From: Dongibacter bovis | GTDB lineage: Bacteria > Bacillota > Negativicutes > Selenomonadales > Selenomonadaceae | Reading direction: 5' to 3' | DNA: 32,800 nt | Assembly: GCA_902763085.1 (NCBI GenBank) | Contig: CACWQW010000059.1 | Coordinates: forward strand, 1-32,800 | In this document: piece by piece, positions 17,971 through 25,703 of the stretch | How the letters are laid out: each line of letters begins with the position of its first letter | Numbering within the stretch: position 1 is the stretch's first letter | The notes under the pieces: model-generated | The model's database searches: none | Told to the model about the DNA's origin: nothing | Seen by the model: the letters and a program-made list of their open reading frames with translations, nothing else | Translations under genes and position numbers: made by a program

Positions 17971-19087
17971 ATGGATAAGAAAACCATCAAAGATGTAGAC
18001 GTCAAGGGCAAGAAGGTCTTCGTCCGCGTAGACTACAACGTCCCGTTCGACGAGAACCAGAACATCACGAACGACACGCGCATGGTGCGCACGCTGCCGA
18101 CGCTCAACTACCTGCTCGACCACGGCGCTGCGCTCGTGCTCGCCTGCCACATCGGCCGTCCGACCGAGGCGCGTGAGCCGCAGTTCTCGACGAAGCACCT
18201 CGTCAAGCACCTCTCCGAGCTCCTCGGCCGCGATGTCAAGTGGGCGTCCGACTGCGTCGGCGCTGAGGCGGATGCCGCGAAGGCCGCGCTGAAGCCGGGC
18301 GAAGTCCTGCTCCTCGAGAACCTCCGTTACCACAAGGAAGAGAAGAAGAACGATCCCGAGTTCGCGAAGCAGCTCGCCTCTGGCTGCGATCTCGCGGTCG
18401 ATGACGCGTTCGGCGTTTCCCATCGCGCGCATGCCTCCAACGCAGGCGTGCCGAAGTACCTCGAGACGGTCGCCGGCTTCCTCATGGAGAAGGAGATCAA
18501 CTACATCGGCAAGACGCACGATCATCATCGGCGGCGGCATGGCGCATACGTTCGACGCGGCGAAGGGCCTGCCGATCGGCGACAGCCTCTGCGAGCCGGA
18601 TAAGTATGATCTCGCGCGCGACCTCCTCAAGAAGGCCGAGGACAAGGGCGTCAAGGTCGTCCTGCCGGTCGACCTCAAGGTCGCGAACATGTTCCCGGCT
18701 GACAAGCGCTACGCAACGGAAGGCAAGACGAAGATCGTCGATGTCGACAAGGTCGAGGCTGGCTGGGATGCCCTCGACTCCGGCCCGAAGACGAGCGAGG
18801 AGTACACGAAGGCACTCGCCGGTGCCAAGACGGTCATCTGGAACGGCCCGATGGGCGTGTTCGAGTATGACGACTTCGCACAGGGCACGCTCGCCGTGGC
18901 CAAGGCCGTTGCGAAGGCAACGGAGGAGGGCGCTACCTCCATCGTCGGCGGCGGCGACTCCGTGGCAGCCCTGAAGAAGACGGGCCTCACGGACAAGATC
19001 TCCCACGTCTCCACGGGTGGTGGCGCGACGCTCGAGTTCCTCGAAGGCAAGGAGATGCCGGGCATCGCAGCGCTCGCTGACAAATAA
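17971..19087 (+). pseudogene. pgk: Phosphoglycerate kinase (frame disrupted near 18516)
   Basis: PGK makes ATP from 1,3-bisphosphoglycerate. From ATG 17971 the N-terminal substrate domain is normal ([67 protein letters not shown]), up to [10 protein letters not shown]. Families then have about 32 residues including the GGAKVSDKI nucleotide-domain segment. These are missing, and the protein resumes in the +1 frame as [17 protein letters not shown], continuing normally through [25 protein letters not shown] and GGGDSVAAL to TAA 19087. About 95-98 bp (2 modulo 3) are absent at 18514-18518. As written the gene cannot make active PGK. It is the only pgk seen here, in an otherwise intact glycolytic operon. 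Confidence 0.92.
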
Positions 19088-19110
19088 AGAAAGCTCGATC
19101 TGCAAGGGCG

Positions 19111-19151
19111 CAGAAGGGAAGGCGGCAGGATCTCTGCCGCCGGAACTTCTG
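19111..19151 (+). other. Long intercistronic hairpin between pgk and tpiA
   Basis: GGCGGCAG (19121-19128) pairs perfectly with CTGCCGCC (19134-19141), and outer arms CAGAAG (19111-19116) and CTTCTG (19146-19151) extend it across an internal loop. No T run follows. It probably shapes mRNA decay or processing within the operon. Confidence 0.6.
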
Positions 19152-19199
19152 TCTGAAATACATTTTTCTATGAAGTGAAGTTTTAGGAGGAAAATGGAA

Positions 19200-19883
19200 A
19201 TGGCTAGAACACCGATCATCGCTGGCAACTGGAAGATGAACAACACGATTGCTGAGGGCACGAAGCTCGTCAAGGAGCTCGCTCCGCTCGTCAAGGACGC
19301 AAAGGTCACGGTCGTCGTCTGCCCGACGGCGACGGCACTCGCTGCTGTGGCGGACGCCCTCAAAGGCACGAACATCCACGTCGGTGCGCAGAACGTTCAT
19401 TGGGAAGACCACGGTGCGTTCACGGGCGAGATTTCCTGCCCGATGCTCAATGAGATCGGCGTCGACTACTGCGTGCTCGGCCACAGCGAGCGCCGCGGCT
19501 ATTTCGGCGAGACGGGTGAGTCCCTCGAGCAGCGCGAAGCCGGTGAGTACCTCGACTTCGTCGCGGGCCAGGTCAAAGCAGCCCTCGACGGTTTCTCCGC
19601 AGAGGAAGTCGGCAAGCTCGTCATCGCTTACGAGCCGATCTGGGCGATCGGCACGGGCAAGACGGCTTCGTTCGAGCAGGCCGAGGAAGTCTGCGCGCAC
19701 ATCCGCAAGACGGTCGCTGAGAAGTTCAACCAGGCGGCTGCGGACAGCATCCGCATCCAGTACGGCGGCAGCGTGAAGCCCGCGACGATCAAAGACCTCA
19801 TGAAGCAGCCGAACGTCGACGGTGCACTCGTCGGCGGTGCATCCCTCAAGGCGAAGGACTTCAGCGAGATCGTCAACTACTAA
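19200..19883 (+). CDS. tpiA: Triosephosphate isomerase, with an in-frame internal gap
   Basis: TPI interconverts dihydroxyacetone phosphate and glyceraldehyde 3-phosphate. ATG 19200 gives [21 protein letters not shown] at 19185-19190 is 9 bp upstream, better than for ATG 19194. The catalytic His95 ([12 protein letters not shown]) and Glu ([12 protein letters not shown]) are present, as is YGGSVKP. The protein has 227 residues where the family has about 250. Normal TPIs have about 23 residues between YFGET and the [15 protein letters not shown] strand (a VNKK helix and a TPI(I/V)C strand); here YFGET joins [11 protein letters not shown] directly at 19513-19518. That is a 69-bp in-frame loss of a helix and a barrel strand, so the product is probably inactive. 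Confidence 0.93.
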   Translation: MARTPIIAGNWKMNNTIAEGTKLVKELAPLVKDAKVTVVVCPTATALAAVADALKGTNIHVGAQNVHWEDHGAFTGEISCPMLNEIGVDYCVLGHSERRGYFGETGESLEQREAGEYLDFVAGQVKAALDGFSAEEVGKLVIAYEPIWAIGTGKTASFEQAEEVCAHIRKTVAEKFNQAAADSIRIQYGGSVKPATIKDLMKQPNVDGALVGGASLKAKDFSEIVNY

Positions 19884-19909
19884 TTCGATCATAGAAGGAG
19901 TAGTCAAGC

Positions 19910-21439
19910 ATGGCAAAACTCAAGAACGCCCCGGTCGCACTCATCATCATGGATGGCTGCGGTCTCGGCGGCAAGCTCGATGAGAGCAACGCGGTGGAGA
20001 AGGCGAAGACCCCGGTCCTCGACGGTCTCCTCGCGAACTATAATTCCAGTCACCTTCAGGCATCCGGCGAGTTCGTCGGCCTGCCGGACGGGCAGATGGG
20101 CAACTCCGAAGTCGGTCACACGAACATCGGCGCCGGACGCCTCGTCTACCAGCAGCTCACGCGCATCACGCGCGACATCAAGAACGGCGACTTCTTCAAG
20201 AACGAAGCGCTCGTCTCCATCATGAAGGACGCCAAGGAAAAGGGCGGCGCGGTTCATCTCATGGGCCTCGTCTCCCCGGGCGGCGTGCACAGCCATCAGG
20301 GGCACCTCTACGCGCTGCTCGAGATGGCGAAGCAGCAGGGCGTCTCCGAGGTCTACGTCCACGCGTTCCTCGACGGCCGTGACGTGCCGCCGCAGAGCGC
20401 GCAGCCGTACCTCGAGGAGCTCGAGGCGAAGTGCAAGGAGATCGGCGTCGGCACAATCGCGACGGTCAGCGGCCGCTACTACGCTATGGATCGTGACCAT
20501 CGCTGGGATCGTGAGAAGAAAGCCTACGATGCCATCGCACACGCTGAGGGCGTCGTCGCCGATGACCCCGTGGCGGGGCTCAAGGACAGCTATGCGGCGG
20601 GCGTCAACGACGAGTTCGTCGTTCCGTTCGTCGTCAAGGGCTATCGCGGCATGAAGAACGGCGACGGTGCGATCTTCTTCAACTTCCGCCCCGACCGCGC
20701 GCGTCAGCTCACGCATGCATTCGTCGATGAGACGTTCGACGGCTTTGAGCGCGACGAGAGCCTCAAGATCCCGTTTACGACGTTCTCCCAGTACGAGGAC
20801 GGCATGAACGCGAAGGTGGCATTCCCGCCCGAGACGATCGAGAAGACGCTCGGCGAGGTCATCCAGGACAACGGCATGACGCAGCTGCGCATCGCCGAGA
20901 CGGAGAAGTACGCGCACGTCACGTTCTTCTTCAACGGCGGCGTCGAGGAGCCGTACAAGGGCGAGGATCGCATCCTCGTGCCGAGCCCGAAAGTCGCGAC
21001 GTATGACCTCCAGCCGGAGATGAGCGCCGTCGAGGTCACGGACAAGGTCTGCGAGGCCATCCGTTCCGGGAAGTACGACTTCATCATCCTCAACTACGCG
21101 AACTGCGACATGGTTGGTCATACGGGCGTGTTCCCCGCCGTCGTCAAGGCCGTTGAGACCGTCGACAGCTGCGTGGGCCGCTTCGTCGCTGCCATCAAGG
21201 AAGTCGGCGGCGAGGTCTGCATCACGGCGGACCACGGCAACGCGGACAAGATGATGGACTACGTCAACAACCAGCCGTTCACGAAGCACACGACGAACGC
21301 CGTGCCCTTCATCGTCGTCTCCGATCGCGTGAAATCCGTCAAGGATGGTGCGCTCTCTGACATCGCACCGACGCTCCTCACGCTCGCAGGCGTCGACATC
21401 CCGAAGGAAATGACAGGCAAGAACCTCGTCGAGCTGTAA
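19910..21439 (+). CDS. gpmI: Phosphoglycerate mutase, cofactor-independent
   Basis: The two-metal enzyme interconverts 3- and 2-phosphoglycerate. The 509-residue product is full length, with the phospho-acceptor Ser66 in MGNSEVGHTNIGAGR, IMDGCG at the N terminus and metal-binding NYANCDMVGHTG and TADHGNADKM segments of the alkaline phosphatase superfamily. ATG 19910 follows AAGGAG. It ends the glycolytic set here; enolase is not in this operon. A GC-rich imperfect stem (21440-21478) follows, without a T run. Confidence 0.97.
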   Translation: MAKLKNAPVALIIMDGCGLGGKLDESNAVEKAKTPVLDGLLANYNSSHLQASGEFVGLPDGQMGNSEVGHTNIGAGRLVYQQLTRITRDIKNGDFFKNEALVSIMKDAKEKGGAVHLMGLVSPGGVHSHQGHLYALLEMAKQQGVSEVYVHAFLDGRDVPPQSAQPYLEELEAKCKEIGVGTIATVSGRYYAMDRDHRWDREKKAYDAIAHAEGVVADDPVAGLKDSYAAGVNDEFVVPFVVKGYRGMKNGDGAIFFNFRPDRARQLTHAFVDETFDGFERDESLKIPFTTFSQYEDGMNAKVAFPPETIEKTLGEVIQDNGMTQLRIAETEKYAHVTFFFNGGVEEPYKGEDRILVPSPKVATYDLQPEMSAVEVTDKVCEAIRSGKYDFIILNYANCDMVGHTGVFPAVVKAVETVDSCVGRFVAAIKEVGGEVCITADHGNADKMMDYVNNQPFTKHTTNAVPFIVVSDRVKSVKDGALSDIAPTLLTLAGVDIPKEMTGKNLVEL

Positions 21440-21519
21440 GGCGGTGCCCGCAGGGAAGCGCCCCTACCGGGCGGCGCCTCCCGCTGGGGACTCTGTATTA
21501 TATTAGTAAAGAGAGGAAT

Positions 21520-22221
21520 ATGACAATGATTGCTTATTCACAGAAAGTGGAAGACATGGCATGTGTAGCGCAGGAAGTTCACCACGGCGCTGCTCCCATC
21601 CCTGAAGAAGGCAAATGGGTCAAATCCAAGAACGTCCAGGACATCAGCGGCCTCACGCACGGTGTCGGCTGGTGCGCTCCGCAGCAGGGTGCCTGCAAGC
21701 TGACGCTCAACGTCAAAGACGGCATCATCCAGGAAGCCCTCGTCGAGACGATCGGCTGCTCCGGCATGACGCACTCCGCAGCCATGGCAGCGGAGATCCT
21801 CCCGGGTCTCACGGTGCTCGAGGCGCTCAACACGGACCTCGTCTGCGATGCCATCAACACCGCTATGCGTGAGCTGTTCCTCCAGATCGCTTACGGCCGC
21901 AGCCAGACGGCGTTCTCCGATGACGGCCTGCCGGTCGGTGCCGGTCTCGATGACCTCGGCAAAGGCCTGCGCAGCCAGGTCGGCACGCTCTACGGCACGC
22001 TCAAGAAAGGCCCGCGTTACCTCGAACTCGCAGAGGGCTATGTCACGAAACTCGCGCTCGATAAAGAAGACCGCATCATCGGCTACGAAGTCGTGCAGGT
22101 CGGCAAGGTCCTCGAGGCTGTCCGCCAGGGCAAAGATGCCAACGAGGCCATCAAGGCGAACACGAGCACGAAGGGTCGTTTCGCTGACGGTGTCAAGTTC
22201 ATCGACCCGCGCGAAGAGTAA
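21520..22221 (+). CDS. NifU-like iron-sulfur scaffold protein (GGGtGRT partner)
   Basis: The 233-residue product is related to the N-terminal NifU/IscU scaffold fold. It has cysteines in GVGWCAPQQGACKL, IGCSGMTHSA and DLVCDAI, of which the second is the typical scaffold motif. The C-terminal half (ELAEGYVTKLALDKEDRIIGYE onward) is not part of classic IscU. ATG 21520 is used, but ATG 21526 has better spacing from GAGAGG. In many anaerobes this gene is paired with the GGGtGRT protein, as here 38 bp downstream. Its specific role is not known to me. It follows gpmI after 80 bp with a -10-like TATATT but no clear -35, so it may have its own promoter. Confidence 0.8.
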   Translation: MTMIAYSQKVEDMACVAQEVHHGAAPIPEEGKWVKSKNVQDISGLTHGVGWCAPQQGACKLTLNVKDGIIQEALVETIGCSGMTHSAAMAAEILPGLTVLEALNTDLVCDAINTAMRELFLQIAYGRSQTAFSDDGLPVGAGLDDLGKGLRSQVGTLYGTLKKGPRYLELAEGYVTKLALDKEDRIIGYEVVQVGKVLEAVRQGKDANEAIKANTSTKGRFADGVKFIDPREE

Positions 22222-22268
22222 GACCCCCCTCACGAGATATTGGTAACGAATCGAAAGGAATGAAGAGA

Positions 22269-23273
22269 ATGTCATTATTCGAAGGCTATGAGCGCCGTAT
22301 TGACAAAATCAACGAAGTCTGCAAGCAGTATGGGATTGCCTCCATCGAGGATGCGAAGAAGGTCTGCGAAGACAAGGGCATCAACCCGTACCAGATCGTA
22401 GAGGATCTCCAGCCGATCGCGTTCGAGAACGCGAAGTGGGCGTACACGCTCGGCGCTGCCATCGCCATCAAGAAGAACGTCAAGACGGCCGTCGACGCTG
22501 CGAAAGCCATCGGCGAAGGCCTGCAGGCGTTCTGCGTGCCGGGCTCCGTTGCGGACCACCGCAAGGTCGGTCTCGGCCACGGCAACCTCGGCGCCATGCT
22601 CCTCTCGGAGGAGGCTGGCTGCTTCTGCTTCCTCGCTGGCCACGAGTCCTTCGCGGCTGCTGAGGGCGCGATCGGCATCGCCAAGACGGCGAACAAGGTC
22701 CGCAAGAACAAGCTGCGCGTCATCCTCAACGGCCTCGGCAAGGATGCTGCGCAGATCATCAGCCGCATCAACGGCTTCACCTACGTCGTGACGGACTATG
22801 ACTACAAGGCGAACAAGGTCAATGTCGTCGACAAGATCGTCTACGGCAGCGATCCTGAGCGCTCTCAGGTCAAGTGCTACGGCGCGGACTCCGTGCAGGA
22901 AGGCGTTGCCATCATGCACCTCGAGGACGTCGACATCTCCATTACGGGCAACTCCACGAACCCGACGCGCTTCCAGCATCCGGTCGCGGGCTGCTACAAG
23001 AAGGAGTGCATCGAGAAGGGCAAGAAGTATTTCTCCGTTGCTTCCGGCGGCGGCACGGGCCGTACGCTCCATCCGGACAACATGGCCGCTGGCCCTGCTT
23101 CCTACGGCATGACGGATACGATGGGCCGCATGCACAGCGATGCGCAGTTCGCAGGCTCCTCCTCCGTGCCGGCACACGTCGACATGATGGGCCTCATCGG
23201 CGCTGGCAACAACCCGATGGTCGGCATGACCGTCGCTGTCGCCGTTGCCGTGCAGGAAGCCATGAATAAATAA
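22269..23273 (+). CDS. GGGtGRT family protein, function unknown
   Basis: The 334-residue product carries the family signature SGGGTGRTLHPDN at about residue 258, GNSTNPTRFQHPVAGCYKKEC, and a Gly- and His-rich DHRKVGLGHGNLGAM block. Start ATG 22269 (MSLFEGYERRIDKINEVC) is preferred over 22260 because AAAGGAA (22254-22260) then has 8-bp spacing. It contains several conserved Cys and His residues (such as EEAGCFCFLAGHES) that could bind a metal or cluster, which fits its NifU-like partner, but this is inference. No enzyme activity is known to me for this family. It is abundant in strict anaerobes. Full length. Confidence 0.85.
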   Translation: MSLFEGYERRIDKINEVCKQYGIASIEDAKKVCEDKGINPYQIVEDLQPIAFENAKWAYTLGAAIAIKKNVKTAVDAAKAIGEGLQAFCVPGSVADHRKVGLGHGNLGAMLLSEEAGCFCFLAGHESFAAAEGAIGIAKTANKVRKNKLRVILNGLGKDAAQIISRINGFTYVVTDYDYKANKVNVVDKIVYGSDPERSQVKCYGADSVQEGVAIMHLEDVDISITGNSTNPTRFQHPVAGCYKKECIEKGKKYFSVASGGGTGRTLHPDNMAAGPASYGMTDTMGRMHSDAQFAGSSSVPAHVDMMGLIGAGNNPMVGMTVAVAVAVQEAMNK

Positions 23274-23292
23274 AGAGTCCTCTGGCAAAGCG

Positions 23293-23328
23293 AGAGAGCT
23301 GCCGCAGCTGCGGTGGCTCTCTTTTTTT
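23293..23328 (+). terminator. Rho-independent terminator after the GGGtGRT gene
   Basis: AGAGAGCTGCCGCAG (23293-23307) pairs with CTGCGGTGGCTCTCT (23308-23322) with two wobble pairs, then a run of T (23322-23328). It ends the glycolytic/GGGtGRT region. Confidence 0.92.
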
Positions 23329-23477
23329 GTCAGGACGGTGATGGGTGCCCCGTCGGATTCGTGCTGGCAAGGCAGCACGGCGTGGGAAAAAGGGCGCAGC
23401 ATCTCATTGCTCCGGGATACGTAAGACAATCAAAAGATAAATAAAAGAAAATAATAGGAATTTATCCTGTATTTTAC

Positions 23478-23506
23478 TTGAACTTCCTCTCATTTCTTGT
23501 TATACT
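23478..23506 (+). promoter_or_regulatory. Promoter of the dha operon
   Basis: TTGAAC (23478-23483) and TATACT (23501-23506) are 17 bp apart; the start would be near 23513. Confidence 0.75.
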
Positions 23507-23519
23507 GATTGTGTCGGGA

Positions 23520-23537
23520 ATCAGAAACAATTCTGAT
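23520..23537. promoter_or_regulatory. Perfect palindrome at the dha transcription start
   Basis: ATCAGAA (23520-23526) and TTCTGAT (23531-23537) are perfect 7-bp inverted repeats with spacer ACAA, 7 to 24 bp after the predicted start. This is a typical repressor position. No DhaR or DhaS regulator gene lies beside the operon. Confidence 0.55.
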
Positions 23538-23564
23538 AATTTACGTTGAAGGGGGTTCTCTCAG

Positions 23565-24418
23565 ATGAAAAAGCTCATCAATGAGGTGGAAAACGTAGAA
23601 CAGGAAATGATCCAGGGGCTCGTCAAATCCCGTCCGCAGAAACTCGAGAAACTCGAGGCCGGCAACATCGTCGTCCGCAAGACGCGCAAGCAGGGGAAGG
23701 TTGCGCTCGTCTCCGGCGGCGGCAGCGGCCATGAGCCCGCGCACGGCGGCTACGTCGGCGAGGGCATGCTCGATGCGGCGGTCGCTGGCCCGGTCTTCAC
23801 CTCGCCGACGCCGGACCAGGTCTACGAGGGCATCAAGGCGGTCGCGACGGACGCGGGCGTCCTCTGCGTCGTCAAGAACTACACGGGCGATGTGCTGAAC
23901 TTCGAGATGGCCGTCGACATGGCGAAGGATGAGGACATCAAGGCGGACTACGTCCGAAGGCAGAGCAGGGCGCGACGCTTGAGGAAGTCAAGAGCGTGGC
24001 GGAGAAAGTCATCGCGAATGTCCGCACGATGGGCATGGCGATCACGCCCTGCACGGTGCCAGCAGCGGGCAAGCCGGGCTTCGAGCTCGGCGAAGATGAG
24101 ATGGAGATCGGCATCGGCATCCACGGTGAGCCGGGCACGCATCGTGAGAAGCTCGGCAAGGCGAACGACATCGCGAAGCACCTCCTCGACAAGATCCTCG
24201 CGGACATCGACTACGCGGGCAAGGAAGTCGTCGTCATCGTCAACGGCATGGGCGGCACGCCGCTCATGGAGCTCGGCATCAAGGTCTACGATACGATGGT
24301 CGGCAACTACATGACGTCCATCGAGATGGCGGGCTTTTCGCTCACGCTGCTGCGCCTCGACGATGAGCTCAAGAAGCTCTACGACGCACCGGCGGACACG
24401 GCGGCCATCCATAAGTAA
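23565..24418 (+). pseudogene. dhaK: Dihydroxyacetone kinase subunit DhaK (frame disrupted near 23955)
   Basis: DhaK binds dihydroxyacetone for phosphorylation by the PTS-fed DhaL. From ATG 23565 the protein is normal through VALVSGGGSGHEPAHGGYVG and VVKNYTGDVLNFEMA to EDIKADYV. Homologues continue with about 32 residues, including the VNDDVA-like stretch with the catalytic Asp (Asp109 in E. coli) and RGVAGT. These are missing. The protein resumes in another frame as KAEQGATLEEVKSVAEKV and goes on to IGIHGEPGTHREKLG, with the His that forms a hemiaminal with the substrate, ending at TAA 24418. About 94-100 bp (1 modulo 3) are absent at 23953-23956. The remaining parts are fully conserved, so the break is recent or artefactual. 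Confidence 0.9.
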
Positions 24419-24444
24419 CATAGCAAAGATACGGGAGCACTTGT

Positions 24445-24470
24445 TTCCGGGGGACTGCGGTTCCCCGGAA
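24445..24470 (+). other. Intercistronic hairpin between dhaK and dhaL
   Basis: TTCCGGGGGA (24445-24454) pairs with TTCCCCGGAA (24461-24470) with one wobble around CTGCGG. No T run follows, so it is likely an mRNA stability or processing element. Confidence 0.55.
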
Positions 24471-24507
24471 TCGTGTTCCGGGAGAACAAGGATCGAGGGG
24501 ACAGAGT

Positions 24508-25131
24508 ATGATCGACAACAAGAAAATGGTAGAAATCATGCAGGCGATCGCCAAGCGCATGGAGAAGGAGAAGGAATTCCTCACGGAGCTCGACAATGCC
24601 ATTGGCGACGGCGACCACGGCATCAACCTCGCGCGCGGCTTCGCGGCTGTCGAGCAGAAGCTGCCGCAGCTCGCAGACAAGGACCTCGGCGCCATCCTCA
24701 AAGGCGTTGGCATGGCGCTCGTTTCAAACGTCGGCGGCGCCTCCGGCCCGCTCTACGGCACGGCGTTCATGAAGGCGGGCGGCGCGCTCAAGGGTGAGAC
24801 GGACATCGACGCGGAGAAATTCGCGGCGGCCTTCGAGGCGGGCGTCGATGGCATCAAGATGCGCGGCAAGGCGCACGAGGGCGAGAAGACGATGCTCGAC
24901 GCGCAATGCCCGGCGCTCAAGGCGCTCAAGGAAGCCCTCGCCGCGGGGAAAGACCTCAAGACGGCGATGGGCGAGGCGGTCGCCGCCGCGAAGGACGGCG
25001 TCGCCTACACGAAGACGATCATCGCGACGAAGGGCCGCGCGAGCTATCTCGGCGAGCGCAGCATCGGCCATGAAGACCCAGGCGCGATGTCGTCTCTCAT
25101 GATGCTCGAGGAGATCACGCGCGTACTTTGA
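24508..25131 (+). CDS. dhaL: Dihydroxyacetone kinase subunit DhaL (ADP-binding)
   Basis: DhaL holds an ADP that is rephosphorylated by DhaM and passes phosphate to DhaK-bound dihydroxyacetone. The 207-residue product has the metal-chelating Asp set Asp29, Asp34 and Asp36 in ELDNAIGDGDHGINLARGF, SNVGGASGPLYGTAF, and the C-terminal GRASYLGERSIGHEDPGA nucleotide loop. Length is normal (E. coli 210). ATG 24508 follows GAGGGGACAGAGT. It lies 89 bp after dhaK and 18 bp before dhaM. Confidence 0.96.
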   Translation: MIDNKKMVEIMQAIAKRMEKEKEFLTELDNAIGDGDHGINLARGFAAVEQKLPQLADKDLGAILKGVGMALVSNVGGASGPLYGTAFMKAGGALKGETDIDAEKFAAAFEAGVDGIKMRGKAHEGEKTMLDAQCPALKALKEALAAGKDLKTAMGEAVAAAKDGVAYTKTIIATKGRASYLGERSIGHEDPGAMSSLMMLEEITRVL

Positions 25132-25149
25132 CGGGAGGACACGGAAACC

Positions 25150-25542
25150 ATGGTAGGGATTGTCATCGTATCGCACAGCAAGAAACTCGCGGAAGGCGTC
25201 GTGGAGATCGCCCGCATGATGGCGGCGGAGGCGCCGCTCGCCGCTGCGGGCGGCCTCGATGACGGCGGCCTCGGCACGAGCTTCGAGCGCATCGCTGCCG
25301 CCGTCGAGGAGGTTGACCAGGGAGACGGCGTGGGCGTGCTCATGGACATGGGCAGCGCCGTCATGACGACGGAGATGGTCTGCGAGGCGCTCGACGAGAC
25401 GCGCATCCGCATGCTCGACGCCCCGCTCGTCGAGGGCGCCGTCCTCGCGGCCGTCGAAGCGCAGATGGGGACGAGCCTCGATGATATCGCAGCGAAGATC
25501 GGCGAGGCGCGCGAGGTCCATAAGATCGCAGCCGACGCCTGA
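25150..25542 (+). CDS. dhaM: PTS-dependent dihydroxyacetone kinase phosphotransfer subunit DhaM
   Basis: DhaM is an EIIA-mannose-like protein that takes phosphate from HPr and gives it to DhaL-bound ADP. The 130-residue product has the phospho-acceptor His9 in VIVSHSKKLAEGV, GGLDDGGLGTSFERI and VLMDMGSAVMTTEM. It is the short single-domain form, without the HPr and EI domains of E. coli DhaM, as usual in Firmicutes. The presence of DhaM shows that the system is PEP-dependent, not ATP-dependent. ATG 25150 follows GGGAGGA. Confidence 0.95.
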   Translation: MVGIVIVSHSKKLAEGVVEIARMMAAEAPLAAAGGLDDGGLGTSFERIAAAVEEVDQGDGVGVLMDMGSAVMTTEMVCEALDETRIRMLDAPLVEGAVLAAVEAQMGTSLDDIAAKIGEAREVHKIAADA

Positions 25543-25590
25543 GGGAAGCGGCTACCGCGCGACCCATGCGAAAATAAGACGTTCCGGCAC

Positions 25591-25619
25591 TTGTCCTTTT
25601 TGTCATATCCTTCTATAAT
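25591..25619 (+). promoter_or_regulatory. Promoter of the repeat-protein gene
   Basis: TTGTCC (25591-25596) and a perfect TATAAT (25614-25619) are 17 bp apart, leaving a leader of about 80 bases. It looks like a housekeeping promoter, not a flagellar sigma-28 one. Confidence 0.7.
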
Positions 25620-25703
25620 ATAGGCAGAGTAAGAGCGTGTGCCTCTTATGATACCCAGGGATCATTCCAGGGATGAAGCAGCAAGAAAGCGAGGGATAGC
25701 TTT

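Noticed and set aside
1695..23956. Programmed ribosomal frameshifting as the reason for the broken frames
   Set aside because: Conserved residues are missing at every junction, so a shift alone would not restore the proteins. No slippery heptamer is seen, and tpiA has a loss with no frame change.
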